43,382 bases of DNA from Lachnospiraceae bacterium. Its GTDB lineage: Bacteria > Bacillota > Clostridia > Lachnospirales > Lachnospiraceae. The notes beneath the pieces are model-generated. The model was not told where the DNA came from. It saw only the letters and a list, made by a program, of their open reading frames with translations, and made no database searches. The stretch covers positions 1 to 43,382 of the forward strand of contig JAFSGY010000080.1 of the NCBI GenBank assembly GCA_017440575.1. The letters are read 5' to 3'. Within the stretch, counting starts at the first letter, position 1; every line of letters begins with the position of its first letter. Positions 26,139-35,656 of this stretch are shown here, piece after piece. The position numbers were made by a program, and so were the translations under genes.

Positions 26139-27917
26139 TTAGATAATATCCTGTAACTGAGCCATTTGCAGCTTGTAATAGGCTCCTTTTTTTGCCATGA
26201 GAGTTTCATGGTTTCCTTCCTCTAAGATACCGCCATTGTCGATAACAAAGATTCGGTCTGCCTTTTGAATCGTGGATAGTCGATGGGCAATGACGAATGA
26301 AGTACGTCCTTTCAATAATGCCTCAATTCCCTCTTGCACGAGCAATTCGGTTTTCGTATCAATGCTGGAGGTTGCTTCGTCCAAAATCAGAATCTTTGGC
26401 ATACTTACCATCGTTCTGGCAAATGCAAGGAGCTGCTTTTGTCCAACGGATAAGCCGCCTCCTCGTTCCTCTAGGACTGTGTCGTATTGCTTCGGAAGCT
26501 TCATGATAAAGTCATGCGCATGAACCGCTTTGGCTGCAGCAATGATTTCTTCCTCTGTAGCATCCAGCTTTCCATAGGCGATATTCTCATGAATCGTTCC
26601 TGTGAAAAGAAAATTATCCTGTGTCATGATTCCCATTTGCTTACGGAGACTTTCAATACTGACAGATTTGATGTCATGTCCATCTATTTTTATAGTTCCT
26701 TCCTGAATGTCATAAAAACGACTGATAAGATTAACAATGGTAGTCTTGCCGGCACCGGTTGGACCTACGAGAGCGATGGTTTCGCCCGGTTTAATATGAA
26801 AGCTGACATTTTGTAATACCTTTGTATTTTCGTCATAGGAGAAGGTAACCTGTTCAAAGTCAACAGAACCTTCAATAGGAGGCATTTCTGTTACATTTTG
26901 AGCATCAGTAATCTCAGCCTTGGTGTCAAGGATTTCAAAGATTCTCTCAGCGCCTGATATATTTGTAATCAGCTGATTGTAGAAATTACTAAGGTTCATA
27001 ATCGGCTGCCAGAACATGGTAATATAGGTTCCGAATGCGATAAGAGTACCAATAGATACTTTTTCCACACCTAAGATGACGATACCAGTATACCAGAGTG
27101 ATACACAGCCAAAGCCCCAGCAGAAGTCTACGACAGAGCCGAAGGCATCGGCATATAAAACTGCATCCATAAAGGAACCACGATGTTCCTTGATAAGCGT
27201 ATGGAAGGTATTTCTTGTTTCCTTTTCGGCATGAAAGCTCTGAATGATACGAATACCGGATAAGTCCTCATGTACAAAGGCATTCAGATTAGATGATTTT
27301 TTCCTATGTATTTGCCATCTTGCATGGGAACGTGACTGAATAAACCAGACTCCTACAATCATAAATGGAATACTGATTAAGGATGCAGCTGCAAGCAGTG
27401 GATTCTTGACAAACATAATGATAACAACAGCACAAAGAGTAATGAAGTCAGGAATCAGAGTCGTTACACTGTTTGACAGGACATCTTTGAGTGAGTTAAT
27501 ATCACCAATAATTCTAGCCAGAATCTTACCAGTTGGTCTACTGTCAAAAAATTTAAAGTCTAAGGTCTGAATATGTGTGTAAAGCTGCTGACGGATATTT
27601 ACCAGTACATTGTTACAGACCTTTGCCATTACATACATTCTGACCTTTACTAAGACGATTAGAATCAGATTAAGGGCAATAGCGATAGCGGCAATGCGGT
27701 ATAGTCCTTGAAAATCTTTTACGGATATGTGTTTATCTATCGCAGCTTCCATAAGAAGTGGATTTACAAGGCTGACACCAACACAATATGCCATAATCAG
27801 CAGCACGCCAAGGATTGGCAGCTTATATTGTAAAAGATAGGAGAATAGTCGTCCGAGTGTCTTGAGCTTGCTGACCTCGACGAGATTCTCATCTTCCTTG
27901 AATGAGTTAATAGGCAC
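26139..27917 (-). CDS. ABC exporter half-transporter, subunit with catalytic Glu and altered signature
   Basis: This 592-aa half-transporter has six membrane helices (about 25-330) and a C-terminal ATPase domain: Walker A GPTGAGKTT, Walker B ILILDEATSSID with catalytic Glu514, and switch His in VIAHRLST. Its signature reads LSVGQ (489-493) and not LSGGQ. Its partner upstream has the opposite pattern, so together they form one competent and one degenerate ATP site, as in heterodimeric multidrug exporters such as BmrCD, LmrCD and TM287/288. The start is GTG 27917 with AGGAGG 7 bases upstream, inside the end of the partner gene. Two bases separate the genes. Substrates are likely drugs, lipids or peptides. 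Confidence 0.92.
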   Translation of the reverse strand: MPINSFKEDENLVEVSKLKTLGRLFSYLLQYKLPILGVLLIMAYCVGVSLVNPLLMEAAIDKHISVKDFQGLYRIAAIAIALNLILIVLVKVRMYVMAKVCNNVLVNIRQQLYTHIQTLDFKFFDSRPTGKILARIIGDINSLKDVLSNSVTTLIPDFITLCAVVIIMFVKNPLLAAASLISIPFMIVGVWFIQSRSHARWQIHRKKSSNLNAFVHEDLSGIRIIQSFHAEKETRNTFHTLIKEHRGSFMDAVLYADAFGSVVDFCWGFGCVSLWYTGIVILGVEKVSIGTLIAFGTYITMFWQPIMNLSNFYNQLITNISGAERIFEILDTKAEITDAQNVTEMPPIEGSVDFEQVTFSYDENTKVLQNVSFHIKPGETIALVGPTGAGKTTIVNLISRFYDIQEGTIKIDGHDIKSVSIESLRKQMGIMTQDNFLFTGTIHENIAYGKLDATEEEIIAAAKAVHAHDFIMKLPKQYDTVLEERGGGLSVGQKQLLAFARTMVSMPKILILDEATSSIDTKTELLVQEGIEALLKGRTSFVIAHRLSTIQKADRIFVIDNGGILEEGNHETLMAKKGAYYKLQMAQLQDII

Positions 27918-27919
27918 GG

Positions 27920-29656
27920 TTATGCCTCCTTTCTGCTGGGTGCTCCGTACTGGGAGCAGTAAGTGGTATAATATAACCCTTCCAGCGCCATGAGCTCTTC
28001 ATGGGTGCCACGTTCGGCAATGGAACCGTTTTCTAATACAATGATTTCATCGGCATGGCGAACGGCACTGATTCGGTGGGCTATGATAAGCTTTGTTGTA
28101 TTTTGTAATTCGTGTAATGTTTTTTGGATTTCATGCTCTGTTTCCATATCAAGGGCAGAGGTGGAGTCATCCATAACCAGAATTGGTGAATTTTTTGCAA
28201 AGGCTCTGGCAATGCTGATTCGCTGCTTCTGACCGCCGGAAAGTCCGACACCTCGTTCGCCGATGATGGTTTCATAGGCATCATCCATCTTTTCGATAAA
28301 GCCACTTGCCTGTGCAGCCTTGGAAGCATTGCGTACCATAGTTGCATCTATGTAATCTTTTTTTCCAAGCTTCACATTCTCGGTAATGGTATCAGAGAAT
28401 AAGAAAACATCCTGCATGACAAGAGAGATGCTTCCTCGTAACTGCTCTAACGAAAGCTCTCTAATGTCGACGTTGTCTAATAAAATCTTTCCATCGGTGG
28501 CATCGTATAGTCTTTGTAATAATTGAATAACAGAAGTTTTTCCGGCTCCGGTTGCGCCCATGATACCAATTGTTTTACCTGGTTCTACTACAAAGGAAAT
28601 ATCATGCAAAATCTCGTGCATATCTTCCTTATGGAAGGAAACGTGGGAGAATTCGATTTTTCCCTGTACGGTATTGAGAGTAATAGGATTTTCGGGTTCC
28701 AGAATGGCAGGAACTTCGTTGTAAATCTTCTGTATTTTCTTATTAGATGCAATACCTGCGGATAAGTCATTCGACAGCCAGCCAAGCATTTCCATAGGCC
28801 ATACAATATTGTTGGAATATTCAATAAAGGCACCCAGAACACCAAGAGTGATGACATCCTGCATCACAAGTCGTCCCCCAAGTAACAGCATAAGCATTGG
28901 CAGAAGCTTTGTAATAATCTGGAAAAATGGATAGTATTTTACAAAGACCTTGGATTGTTGCATATTTAACTCGTAGTAGCGCTTATTATGGGAAAGGAAC
29001 TTCTTGATTTCAAAACGTTCCCTTGCAAAGGCCTTTACGGTACGGACTCCGGCAAGATTTTCCTCGGCTACGGTATTCAGCTTTGCATTTTCTTCACTGA
29101 TTTCTTCATATATTTCTCCAAGCTTTTTCTCCATTTTTAATGCAATGAAAGCGCAGAGAATCATAGCACAGGTTGGAATGACGGCAAGGGATGCATTCAG
29201 ACTGTACATACAGCAAAGAACGACAGTAGTATGGTAAATAACCTCAATTACCAGCATTCCGACATAGGACATGGTATTCCATACACGGTCAACATCGTCC
29301 TTGACACGAGCCATCAGCTCGCCGGTGTTATTCTTATCAAAAAAGTTACAGCTAAGACTCTGAATATGGTCAAACAGCTCCTTTCTCATTTCAGAAGCAA
29401 TTTTAGAGCCAGCTTTATCGAAGGTATATTCCTTCGTGTATTGAAAAATACATCTGCCGACACCGACGCATAGGATTCCACCGAGCAAATAGGGCAGAAG
29501 TGAGATGTTTCCGCCAAGGATAACATCATCAATAATATGCATCGTCAGCATGGGTGACAGCATATCCAGTGATACGCTGATTAACAGGGATAGAATGGCA
29601 AACGCGTAAGACCATTTATATTCCCAAATATAGGTTGATAGTTTCTTTCTTTTCAT
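27920..29656 (-). CDS. ABC exporter half-transporter, subunit with degenerate catalytic site
   Basis: This 578-aa half-transporter has six membrane helices (about 15-310) and an ATPase domain with Walker A GATGAGKTS, canonical signature LSGGQ (472-476), Walker B ILVMDDSTSALD and switch His in IIAHRIS. The residue after the Walker B aspartate is Asp497 where active sites have Glu, so this subunit's own ATP site hydrolyses poorly; its signature completes the active site of the partner at 26139. This is the classical split of heterodimeric exporters. ATG 29656 is the only reasonable start, but GGAGGG lies 14 bases upstream, unusually far. A leader ORF, a terminator and an inverted-repeat promoter lie upstream at 29764-29994. 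Confidence 0.92.
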   Translation of the reverse strand: MKRKKLSTYIWEYKWSYAFAILSLLISVSLDMLSPMLTMHIIDDVILGGNISLLPYLLGGILCVGVGRCIFQYTKEYTFDKAGSKIASEMRKELFDHIQSLSCNFFDKNNTGELMARVKDDVDRVWNTMSYVGMLVIEVIYHTTVVLCCMYSLNASLAVIPTCAMILCAFIALKMEKKLGEIYEEISEENAKLNTVAEENLAGVRTVKAFARERFEIKKFLSHNKRYYELNMQQSKVFVKYYPFFQIITKLLPMLMLLLGGRLVMQDVITLGVLGAFIEYSNNIVWPMEMLGWLSNDLSAGIASNKKIQKIYNEVPAILEPENPITLNTVQGKIEFSHVSFHKEDMHEILHDISFVVEPGKTIGIMGATGAGKTSVIQLLQRLYDATDGKILLDNVDIRELSLEQLRGSISLVMQDVFLFSDTITENVKLGKKDYIDATMVRNASKAAQASGFIEKMDDAYETIIGERGVGLSGGQKQRISIARAFAKNSPILVMDDSTSALDMETEHEIQKTLHELQNTTKLIIAHRISAVRHADEIIVLENGSIAERGTHEELMALEGLYYTTYCSQYGAPSRKEA

Positions 29657-29720
29657 GATGTGTTAATGTTCCCTCCTCATGTATGTAATGAATACTCTCC
29701 GGGTATTACGAATCAACGCT

Positions 29721-29760
29721 GTACTAGACGCATGTAGCATAGCTGTATACGTCTGTGTAC
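29721..29760 (-). other. Imperfect hairpin between leader terminator and exporter start
   Basis: On the minus strand GTACACAGACG is followed by CGTCT and AGTAC, forming a stem with one bulge. It sits downstream of the terminator, so it is present only in read-through transcripts and might stabilise them or affect initiation. The function is unknown. Confidence 0.35.
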
Positions 29761-29763
29761 ATG

Positions 29764-29794
29764 AAAAAACCACGATATAAAAACTACCGTGGTT
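29764..29794 (-). terminator. Leader terminator (attenuator) ahead of the ABC exporter genes
   Basis: On the minus strand AACCACGGTA pairs with TATCGTGGTT (10 pairs including one G-T), with a 7-base loop, and ends in TTTTTT. It lies between the 27-codon leader ORF and the exporter genes, 110 bases before the first of them. There is no other gene to terminate, so conditional read-through is the natural explanation. Confidence 0.8.
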
Positions 29795-29842
29795 CAGAAT
29801 CAAAATATGTATTCTAATATATGACATTCATGTTTGGTGATA

Positions 29843-29926
29843 TTATGAATGACAACACCCAGAGGTAATTTTTGTATTTAACTTTGTTAAGTTGTTGTTT
29901 GTGTTATAAACTACATTAATGAACAT
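29843..29926 (-). CDS. 27-residue leader peptide ORF ahead of the ABC exporter
   Basis: This small ORF is too short for routine gene calls. It begins at ATG 29926 with a near-perfect AAGGAGGT box 6 bases upstream and ends TAA at 29843. The peptide begins MFINVVYNTNNNLTK and ends KITSGCCHS; it has no signal peptide or membrane helix. The end of the ORF can form a hairpin with bases just after it (CATTCAT overlapping the stop with ATGAATG). About 50 bases beyond is an intrinsic terminator, then the exporter genes. This is the layout of ribosome-mediated attenuators such as bmrB-bmrCD of Bacillus subtilis, in which ribosome stalling in the leader prevents termination. Alternatives are a secreted or modified peptide exported by the pair. 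Confidence 0.65.
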   Translation of the reverse strand: MFINVVYNTNNNLTKLNTKITSGCCHS

Positions 29927-29953
29927 AATTTTACCTCCTTTTCTTAAAAATTG

Positions 29954-29994
29954 TGTAACTATTCATTATCTTTATAGTTACAAATTTGTGTTCA
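29954..29994 (-). promoter_or_regulatory. Promoter with overlapping inverted repeat (operator candidate) for the leader ORF and exporter
   Basis: On the minus strand TGAACA (29989-29994) and GATAAT (29965-29970) are 18 bases apart, a plausible promoter. A perfect 9-bp inverted repeat, TGTAACTAT (29954-29962) and ATAGTTACA (29974-29982) with an 11-base centre, straddles the -10 box, a position suited to a repressor. One arm extends to GTAACTATTCA, which also occurs at the end of the element at 13885, so it could alternatively be repeat-derived. Confidence 0.5.
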
Positions 29995-30181
29995 GTGACA
30001 TTTATTAACTTACGCCCATAAAATTGATTTGTCAATAAAAAATTAAAAAGATTATGAATTATAAAAAACTTTGCGCCGATTGAATGTGTTTTTTGATATA
30101 TATAGTGAATTGAAAGGTTTTGGTTTGTTGTGTGAACAGAAACAGGCTTGGAAAAATGATACAAAATGACGAATAATCTTA

Positions 30182-30210
30182 TTGCGATTTGCACAAAAAA
30201 CAGTTATACT
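30182..30210 (+). promoter_or_regulatory. Sigma-A-type promoter of gpmI
   Basis: TTGCGA (30182-30187), 17 bases, then TATACT (30205-30210). The leader contains an ACAGTT/AACTGT hairpin, then AAAGGAG 8 bases before the gpmI start. I see nothing recognisable in the stretch before it (about 29995-30181). Confidence 0.7.
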
Positions 30211-30286
30211 CGTGAATAGATACGCGTAGCGTAGCAAAGAGAATCACAGTTTATAGAACTGTAAAGATAGAAAAGGAGAATGAAAA

Positions 30287-31834
30287 ATGAGCAAGAAAAC
30301 CACAGTATTAATGATTCTTGATGGTTACGGACTGAATGACAAGGCAGAGCATAACGCTGTAGCAGAAGCTAAGACACCTGTAATGGATAAGTTGATGAAG
30401 GAATATCCATTCGTTAGAGGAAATGCAAGCGGTATGGCAGTAGGTCTTCCGGACGGTCAGATGGGTAACTCAGAAGTAGGACATCTGAACATGGGTGCAG
30501 GAAGAATCGTATATCAGGAGCTTACCAGAATTACTAAGGAGATTCAGGATGGTACTTTCTTTGAGAATCCTGCTTTATTAGAGGCAGTTAATAACTGTAA
30601 GGAGAAGAATTCTGCACTTCATTTATTTGGTTTATTATCTGATGGTGGTGTTCACAGCCATAATACACATCTCTATGGATTATTAGAGCTTGCTAAGAAG
30701 AATGGTTTATCAGAAGTATTTGTACACTGCTTCTTAGATGGACGTGATACTCCTCCTGCATCAGGCAAGGGCTTTGCAGAAGAGTTAGAAGCTAAGATGG
30801 CTGAAATTGGTGTTGGTAAGATTGCTTCTGTTATGGGACGTTACTATGCAATGGACAGAGATAACAACTATGATCGTGTACAGCTTGCATACAATGCTAT
30901 GACAAAGGGTGAAGGCGAGACAGCAGCATCTGGTCCCGCAGCTATCCAGCAGTCTTATGACAATGACAAGACAGATGAGTTCGTAATGCCAACAGTTGTT
31001 ACCGAAAACGGACAGGCAATTGCTACGATTAAGGATGGCGATTCTGTTATTTTCTTCAACTTCAGACCAGATAGAGCAAGAGAGATTACAAGAGCATTCT
31101 GTGATAATGACAGCGAGTTCCAGGGCTTTGACAGAAAGAGACCTGAGATTAAGTTTGTATGTTTCTCAGAATATGACCCTACGATTCCAAACAAGTCTGT
31201 TGCATTCCACAAGATTGCAGTAACCAATACTTTTGGTGAGTGGCTTGCAGCTAACAATATGACACAGGCAAGAATCGCTGAGACAGAGAAGTATGCTCAT
31301 GTAACATTCTTCTTCAATGGTGGTGTAGAAGAGCCTAACAAGGATGAGGATAGAGTACTTGTTCCTTCTCCAAAGGAAGTAGCTACTTATGACCTTAAGC
31401 CAGAGATGAGTGCATATGCTGTTTGTGATAAGTTAACAGATGCTATCAAGTCCGGTAAGTATGATGTGATTATCATTAACTTCGCTAACCCTGATATGGT
31501 TGGACATACAGGTGTAGAAGATGCAGCAATCAAGGCAGTAGAAGCTGTTGATGAATGTGTAGGAAAGGCAGTAGAGGCTATTCTTGCAGTAGATGGCACT
31601 ATGTTCATCTGTGCTGACCATGGTAATGCAGAACAGCTCGTTGATTATGAGACAGGTGCACCATTTACAGCACATACAACCAATCAGGTTCCATTTATCT
31701 TAGTAAATTATGACAAGGATTACACATTAAGAGAGGGTGGATGCCTTGCAGATATCGTTCCTACTTTAATTGAGACAATGGGAATGACACAGCCTGCTGA
31801 AATGACAGGTAAGTCATTATTGATTAAGAAATAA
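30287..31834 (+). CDS. gpmI: 2,3-bisphosphoglycerate-independent phosphoglycerate mutase
   Basis: This glycolytic enzyme interconverts 3- and 2-phosphoglycerate in the cytosol using two Mn2+ ions and a phosphoserine intermediate. The 515-aa length is normal. The N-terminal metal ligand is in LMILDGYGLND (Asp near residue 12), the catalytic serine is Ser62 in GNSEVGHLNMGAGR, the transferase domain shows VHCFLDGRDTPPASG and MGRYYAMDRDNNYDR, and late metal ligands are in NFANPDMVGHTG and ADHGNAEQL. Codon use shifts to highly expressed preferences (many CTT, GCA, AAG codons), fitting a glycolytic gene. It has its own promoter and terminator. Enolase, which uses its product, is two genes downstream. 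Confidence 0.97.
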   Translation: MSKKTTVLMILDGYGLNDKAEHNAVAEAKTPVMDKLMKEYPFVRGNASGMAVGLPDGQMGNSEVGHLNMGAGRIVYQELTRITKEIQDGTFFENPALLEAVNNCKEKNSALHLFGLLSDGGVHSHNTHLYGLLELAKKNGLSEVFVHCFLDGRDTPPASGKGFAEELEAKMAEIGVGKIASVMGRYYAMDRDNNYDRVQLAYNAMTKGEGETAASGPAAIQQSYDNDKTDEFVMPTVVTENGQAIATIKDGDSVIFFNFRPDRAREITRAFCDNDSEFQGFDRKRPEIKFVCFSEYDPTIPNKSVAFHKIAVTNTFGEWLAANNMTQARIAETEKYAHVTFFFNGGVEEPNKDEDRVLVPSPKEVATYDLKPEMSAYAVCDKLTDAIKSGKYDVIIINFANPDMVGHTGVEDAAIKAVEAVDECVGKAVEAILAVDGTMFICADHGNAEQLVDYETGAPFTAHTTNQVPFILVNYDKDYTLREGGCLADIVPTLIETMGMTQPAEMTGKSLLIKK

Positions 31835-31870
31835 GAATAATTGAATGCATAGGAAATGCTATGTTCTACC

Positions 31871-31904
31871 AGAGTCATGTGAATGAATCACATGGCTCTT
31901 TTTT
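31871..31904 (+). terminator. Terminator of gpmI
   Basis: AGAGTCATGTGA (31871-31882) pairs with TCACATGGCTCT (31888-31899), 12 pairs with one G-T, and is followed by six Ts. Confidence 0.9.
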
Positions 31905-32007
31905 CTTGGTGATTGCCAGTATTTTTTTACGTGTATGTACTGTGAATAGATTATGTTCACTCAATTTTGAGATATACAGTGTGGTTAACTGAAAAAAAGA
32001 TAAAATA

Positions 32008-32037
32008 TTGAAAGATGTCGAAAATTGATGCTATAAT
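32008..32037 (+). promoter_or_regulatory. Promoter of the EAL phosphodiesterase gene
   Basis: TTGAAA (32008-32013), 18 bases, then a perfect TATAAT (32032-32037), about 85 bases before the start codon. Confidence 0.65.
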
Positions 32038-32121
32038 ATAAATATTAAGCAGGTATTCCTGTATACGATAAGATTACAATAAGCACATATAATGGGCTTA
32101 GGATATAGGAGATGAGGTTGT

Positions 32122-34050
32122 GTGGTACATATGAGGTTTGCATATAATTTGTTAATAATCAATTTATTGTTTGTATGTCTGTGGTTTGCATATGCCAGTG
32201 TAAAAAGTAATGCATATTACAGGAAAATATTCCGTTGCCTTATGTGGGCTGGTGTTTTTATGTATGCGAATCGCATGTTTGAAATAGGTATGCAAGATGG
32301 GTTTATTTCTTGCAATGACATCCTGCTAAATATAGAACGGATAATTCATTATGTATTAACGGTAGTTATTTATGAATTATATGCATTCTTTATGTTTTGC
32401 CTTATTGACCAGTTTCAATATTTCCCAAAGTGGAAAAAAATGCTATTGTTTCTACCTGGAACTTTTATGTGCTTGATGATTATTACTTCACCGATTACGC
32501 ATTTGATTTTTTATGTGGAAGATGGAATTTGCCATGAAGGTATATTATTTTGGTTGATGTCGTTTATCAGAGCTTCTTATGCGATTGTTGCTACGGTTCA
32601 TGCGATTGTGAAGAGACACCTGATGCCTAGAATTTTTGGGCAAAGTGTTATCTTGGTGGCTTTTTTTGCGGTTATTCAGGGAGTTGTTTTTTGGAGTTCC
32701 CATGATGAAACCTTATATTACACTACCTTAATCGTAAATATCATTACCTTTCTCTTGGCACTGACTGTTGTAGAGTTCTATAAAGATGGTTTGACTGGAC
32801 TGTTGAATAGAGAAGCATTTGAGCAGTATGCGCAAAAGGAAATTGGACGTAAGGGGCATAAGGCTGTATATTTGGTAAAATTGAAAAATTATGAATATAT
32901 TAAGGAGAATTGCCGTGAAACATCACTGCTTACAGTGATAAAAAATCTGGGAGAATGTATAAAAGAATATGCAACGCTTCCATCAGTTTATTATTTGGGA
33001 GTAGGCCGATATGCTGTTATTGTTCATAAACGTGACAAATTCGTAGAAGAGGATTTTTTTGATAAGTTAAGAGAACGTTTTGATATTACCTTTGATTTGA
33101 ATGGAATTCATATTCATTTGAATTTATTTATTGCGGTTATGAATATGGATAACGGGAAGATTACTACGGATAATTTCTATAAGTATTTTTCGGCATGTGA
33201 TGATATCAAATATCGTAGTAAGGAGCCGATAGAAGTAGTTTATAGTGATAGTCTTGGCATTGACCAGCTGCAACGTTATCGTAATGTAGAAGAAGCAATT
33301 GAAAGAGCTTTGGTTGAGAAGGAATTTCGAATTTTCTATCAGCCTATTGTATCTACGGAAAATAGGAAGATTATCTCTGCCGAAGCCTTGATCCGACTGA
33401 ATGATAGAGTACTTGGATACATTTCACCAGAGGAATTTATACCGATATCAGAGAGTAATGGAAAAATTATGGAAATCAGTGAGTATGTCATTGATAATGT
33501 ATTTCGTTTTGTAAGGGATAATCCGTTAAAGGATATGGGTATTGAATTTATAGAATTGAACCTTTCTGTTATGCAGTGTATGGATAAAAAGCTGACTGAG
33601 AAATTGGAGTATTATACCAACAAGTATGCAGTTGATCCAAAGCAGATTAATCTTGAGATTACAGAGACTGCTGCCATTTTTGATGAAGAAAGACTTAGAC
33701 GCCAGTTAGCGAAGATTAAGCAGTTGGGCTTTAGTTTCTCTTTGGATGACTATGGAACAGGTTACTCAAATCTAGTTCGAGTGCTAGAATACCCGGTTGA
33801 TGTAATCAAGCTAGATAAGAGCATTGTATGGAGTGCATTCCATGACAGGGATAATTTTGTGACCTTGAGGAATCTTATTTCCATGTTTCATGATGTGAGA
33901 AGAAAGATTGTCGCAGAAGGTGTAGAAAGTGAAGAGCAGATGATAACACTGACGGAGCTAGGTTGTGATTATTTACAGGGATATTATTATTCAAAGCCTG
34001 TCAGTGAAGAAGAATTTCTTGCTTTTGTCGCAAGATACAATATTATATAG
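32122..34050 (+). CDS. Membrane c-di-GMP phosphodiesterase (7TM, degenerate GGDEF, EAL)
   Basis: This 642-aa protein should degrade cyclic di-GMP. About seven hydrophobic segments (residues 5-215) form the membrane sensor. A GGDEF-like domain follows (DGLTGLLNREAFEQ) but its active site reads GVGRY, so it is catalytically dead and probably regulatory. The EAL domain is complete: EAL at 421-423, Asn480, Glu512, Asp542-Asp543 (LDDYGTGYS), Lys563, Glu599 (VAEGVES) and Gln619. The start is GTG 32122 with AGGAG 10 bases upstream; ATG 32131 is the alternative. It lies between gpmI and eno and opposes the two diguanylate cyclases of the window. Confidence 0.92.
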   Translation: MVHMRFAYNLLIINLLFVCLWFAYASVKSNAYYRKIFRCLMWAGVFMYANRMFEIGMQDGFISCNDILLNIERIIHYVLTVVIYELYAFFMFCLIDQFQYFPKWKKMLLFLPGTFMCLMIITSPITHLIFYVEDGICHEGILFWLMSFIRASYAIVATVHAIVKRHLMPRIFGQSVILVAFFAVIQGVVFWSSHDETLYYTTLIVNIITFLLALTVVEFYKDGLTGLLNREAFEQYAQKEIGRKGHKAVYLVKLKNYEYIKENCRETSLLTVIKNLGECIKEYATLPSVYYLGVGRYAVIVHKRDKFVEEDFFDKLRERFDITFDLNGIHIHLNLFIAVMNMDNGKITTDNFYKYFSACDDIKYRSKEPIEVVYSDSLGIDQLQRYRNVEEAIERALVEKEFRIFYQPIVSTENRKIISAEALIRLNDRVLGYISPEEFIPISESNGKIMEISEYVIDNVFRFVRDNPLKDMGIEFIELNLSVMQCMDKKLTEKLEYYTNKYAVDPKQINLEITETAAIFDEERLRRQLAKIKQLGFSFSLDDYGTGYSNLVRVLEYPVDVIKLDKSIVWSAFHDRDNFVTLRNLISMFHDVRRKIVAEGVESEEQMITLTELGCDYLQGYYYSKPVSEEEFLAFVARYNII

Positions 34051-34061
34051 AAACGAATAGC

Positions 34062-35473
<1,412 letters not shown>

Positions 35474-35478
35474 GATAT

Positions 35479-35501
35479 AAAACCGCCTTAGGGCGGTTTT
35501 T
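35479..35501 (+). terminator. Terminator of eno
   Basis: AAAACCGCC and GGCGGTTTT form a tight stem around a four-base loop, ending in TTTTT. Confidence 0.92.
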
Positions 35502-35515
35502 ACATGTAAGCTGAA

Positions 35516-35570
35516 TTTACATAAACTTTACACAACTATGATTTTGCATTTTACATAGGGAGGGTATTCT
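35516..35570 (+). promoter_or_regulatory. Pho box and promoter of pstSCAB-phoU
   Basis: TTTACA occurs at 35516-35521 and 35527-35532, an 11-bp period typical of PhoP/PhoB sites, and again at 35550-35555. A -10-like TATTCT follows at 35565-35570 without a good -35, as expected for a promoter that needs the response regulator. A CGAATG/CATTCG hairpin (35579-35600) lies in the leader. Phosphate starvation control is inferred. Confidence 0.65.
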
Positions 35571-35656
35571 AGGTTCAACGAATGAAAAAAAAGACATTCG
35601 AAATAGAATCATAATGGATTGACCCGATGGGAGGTACAATCCGAGGAGGAGAAATT

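Noticed and set aside
29764-29926. T-box or other classical riboswitch upstream of the ABC exporter
   Set aside because: No T-box consensus (AGGGTGGNACCGCG-like) or known riboswitch core is visible; the short ORF plus terminator explains the region better.
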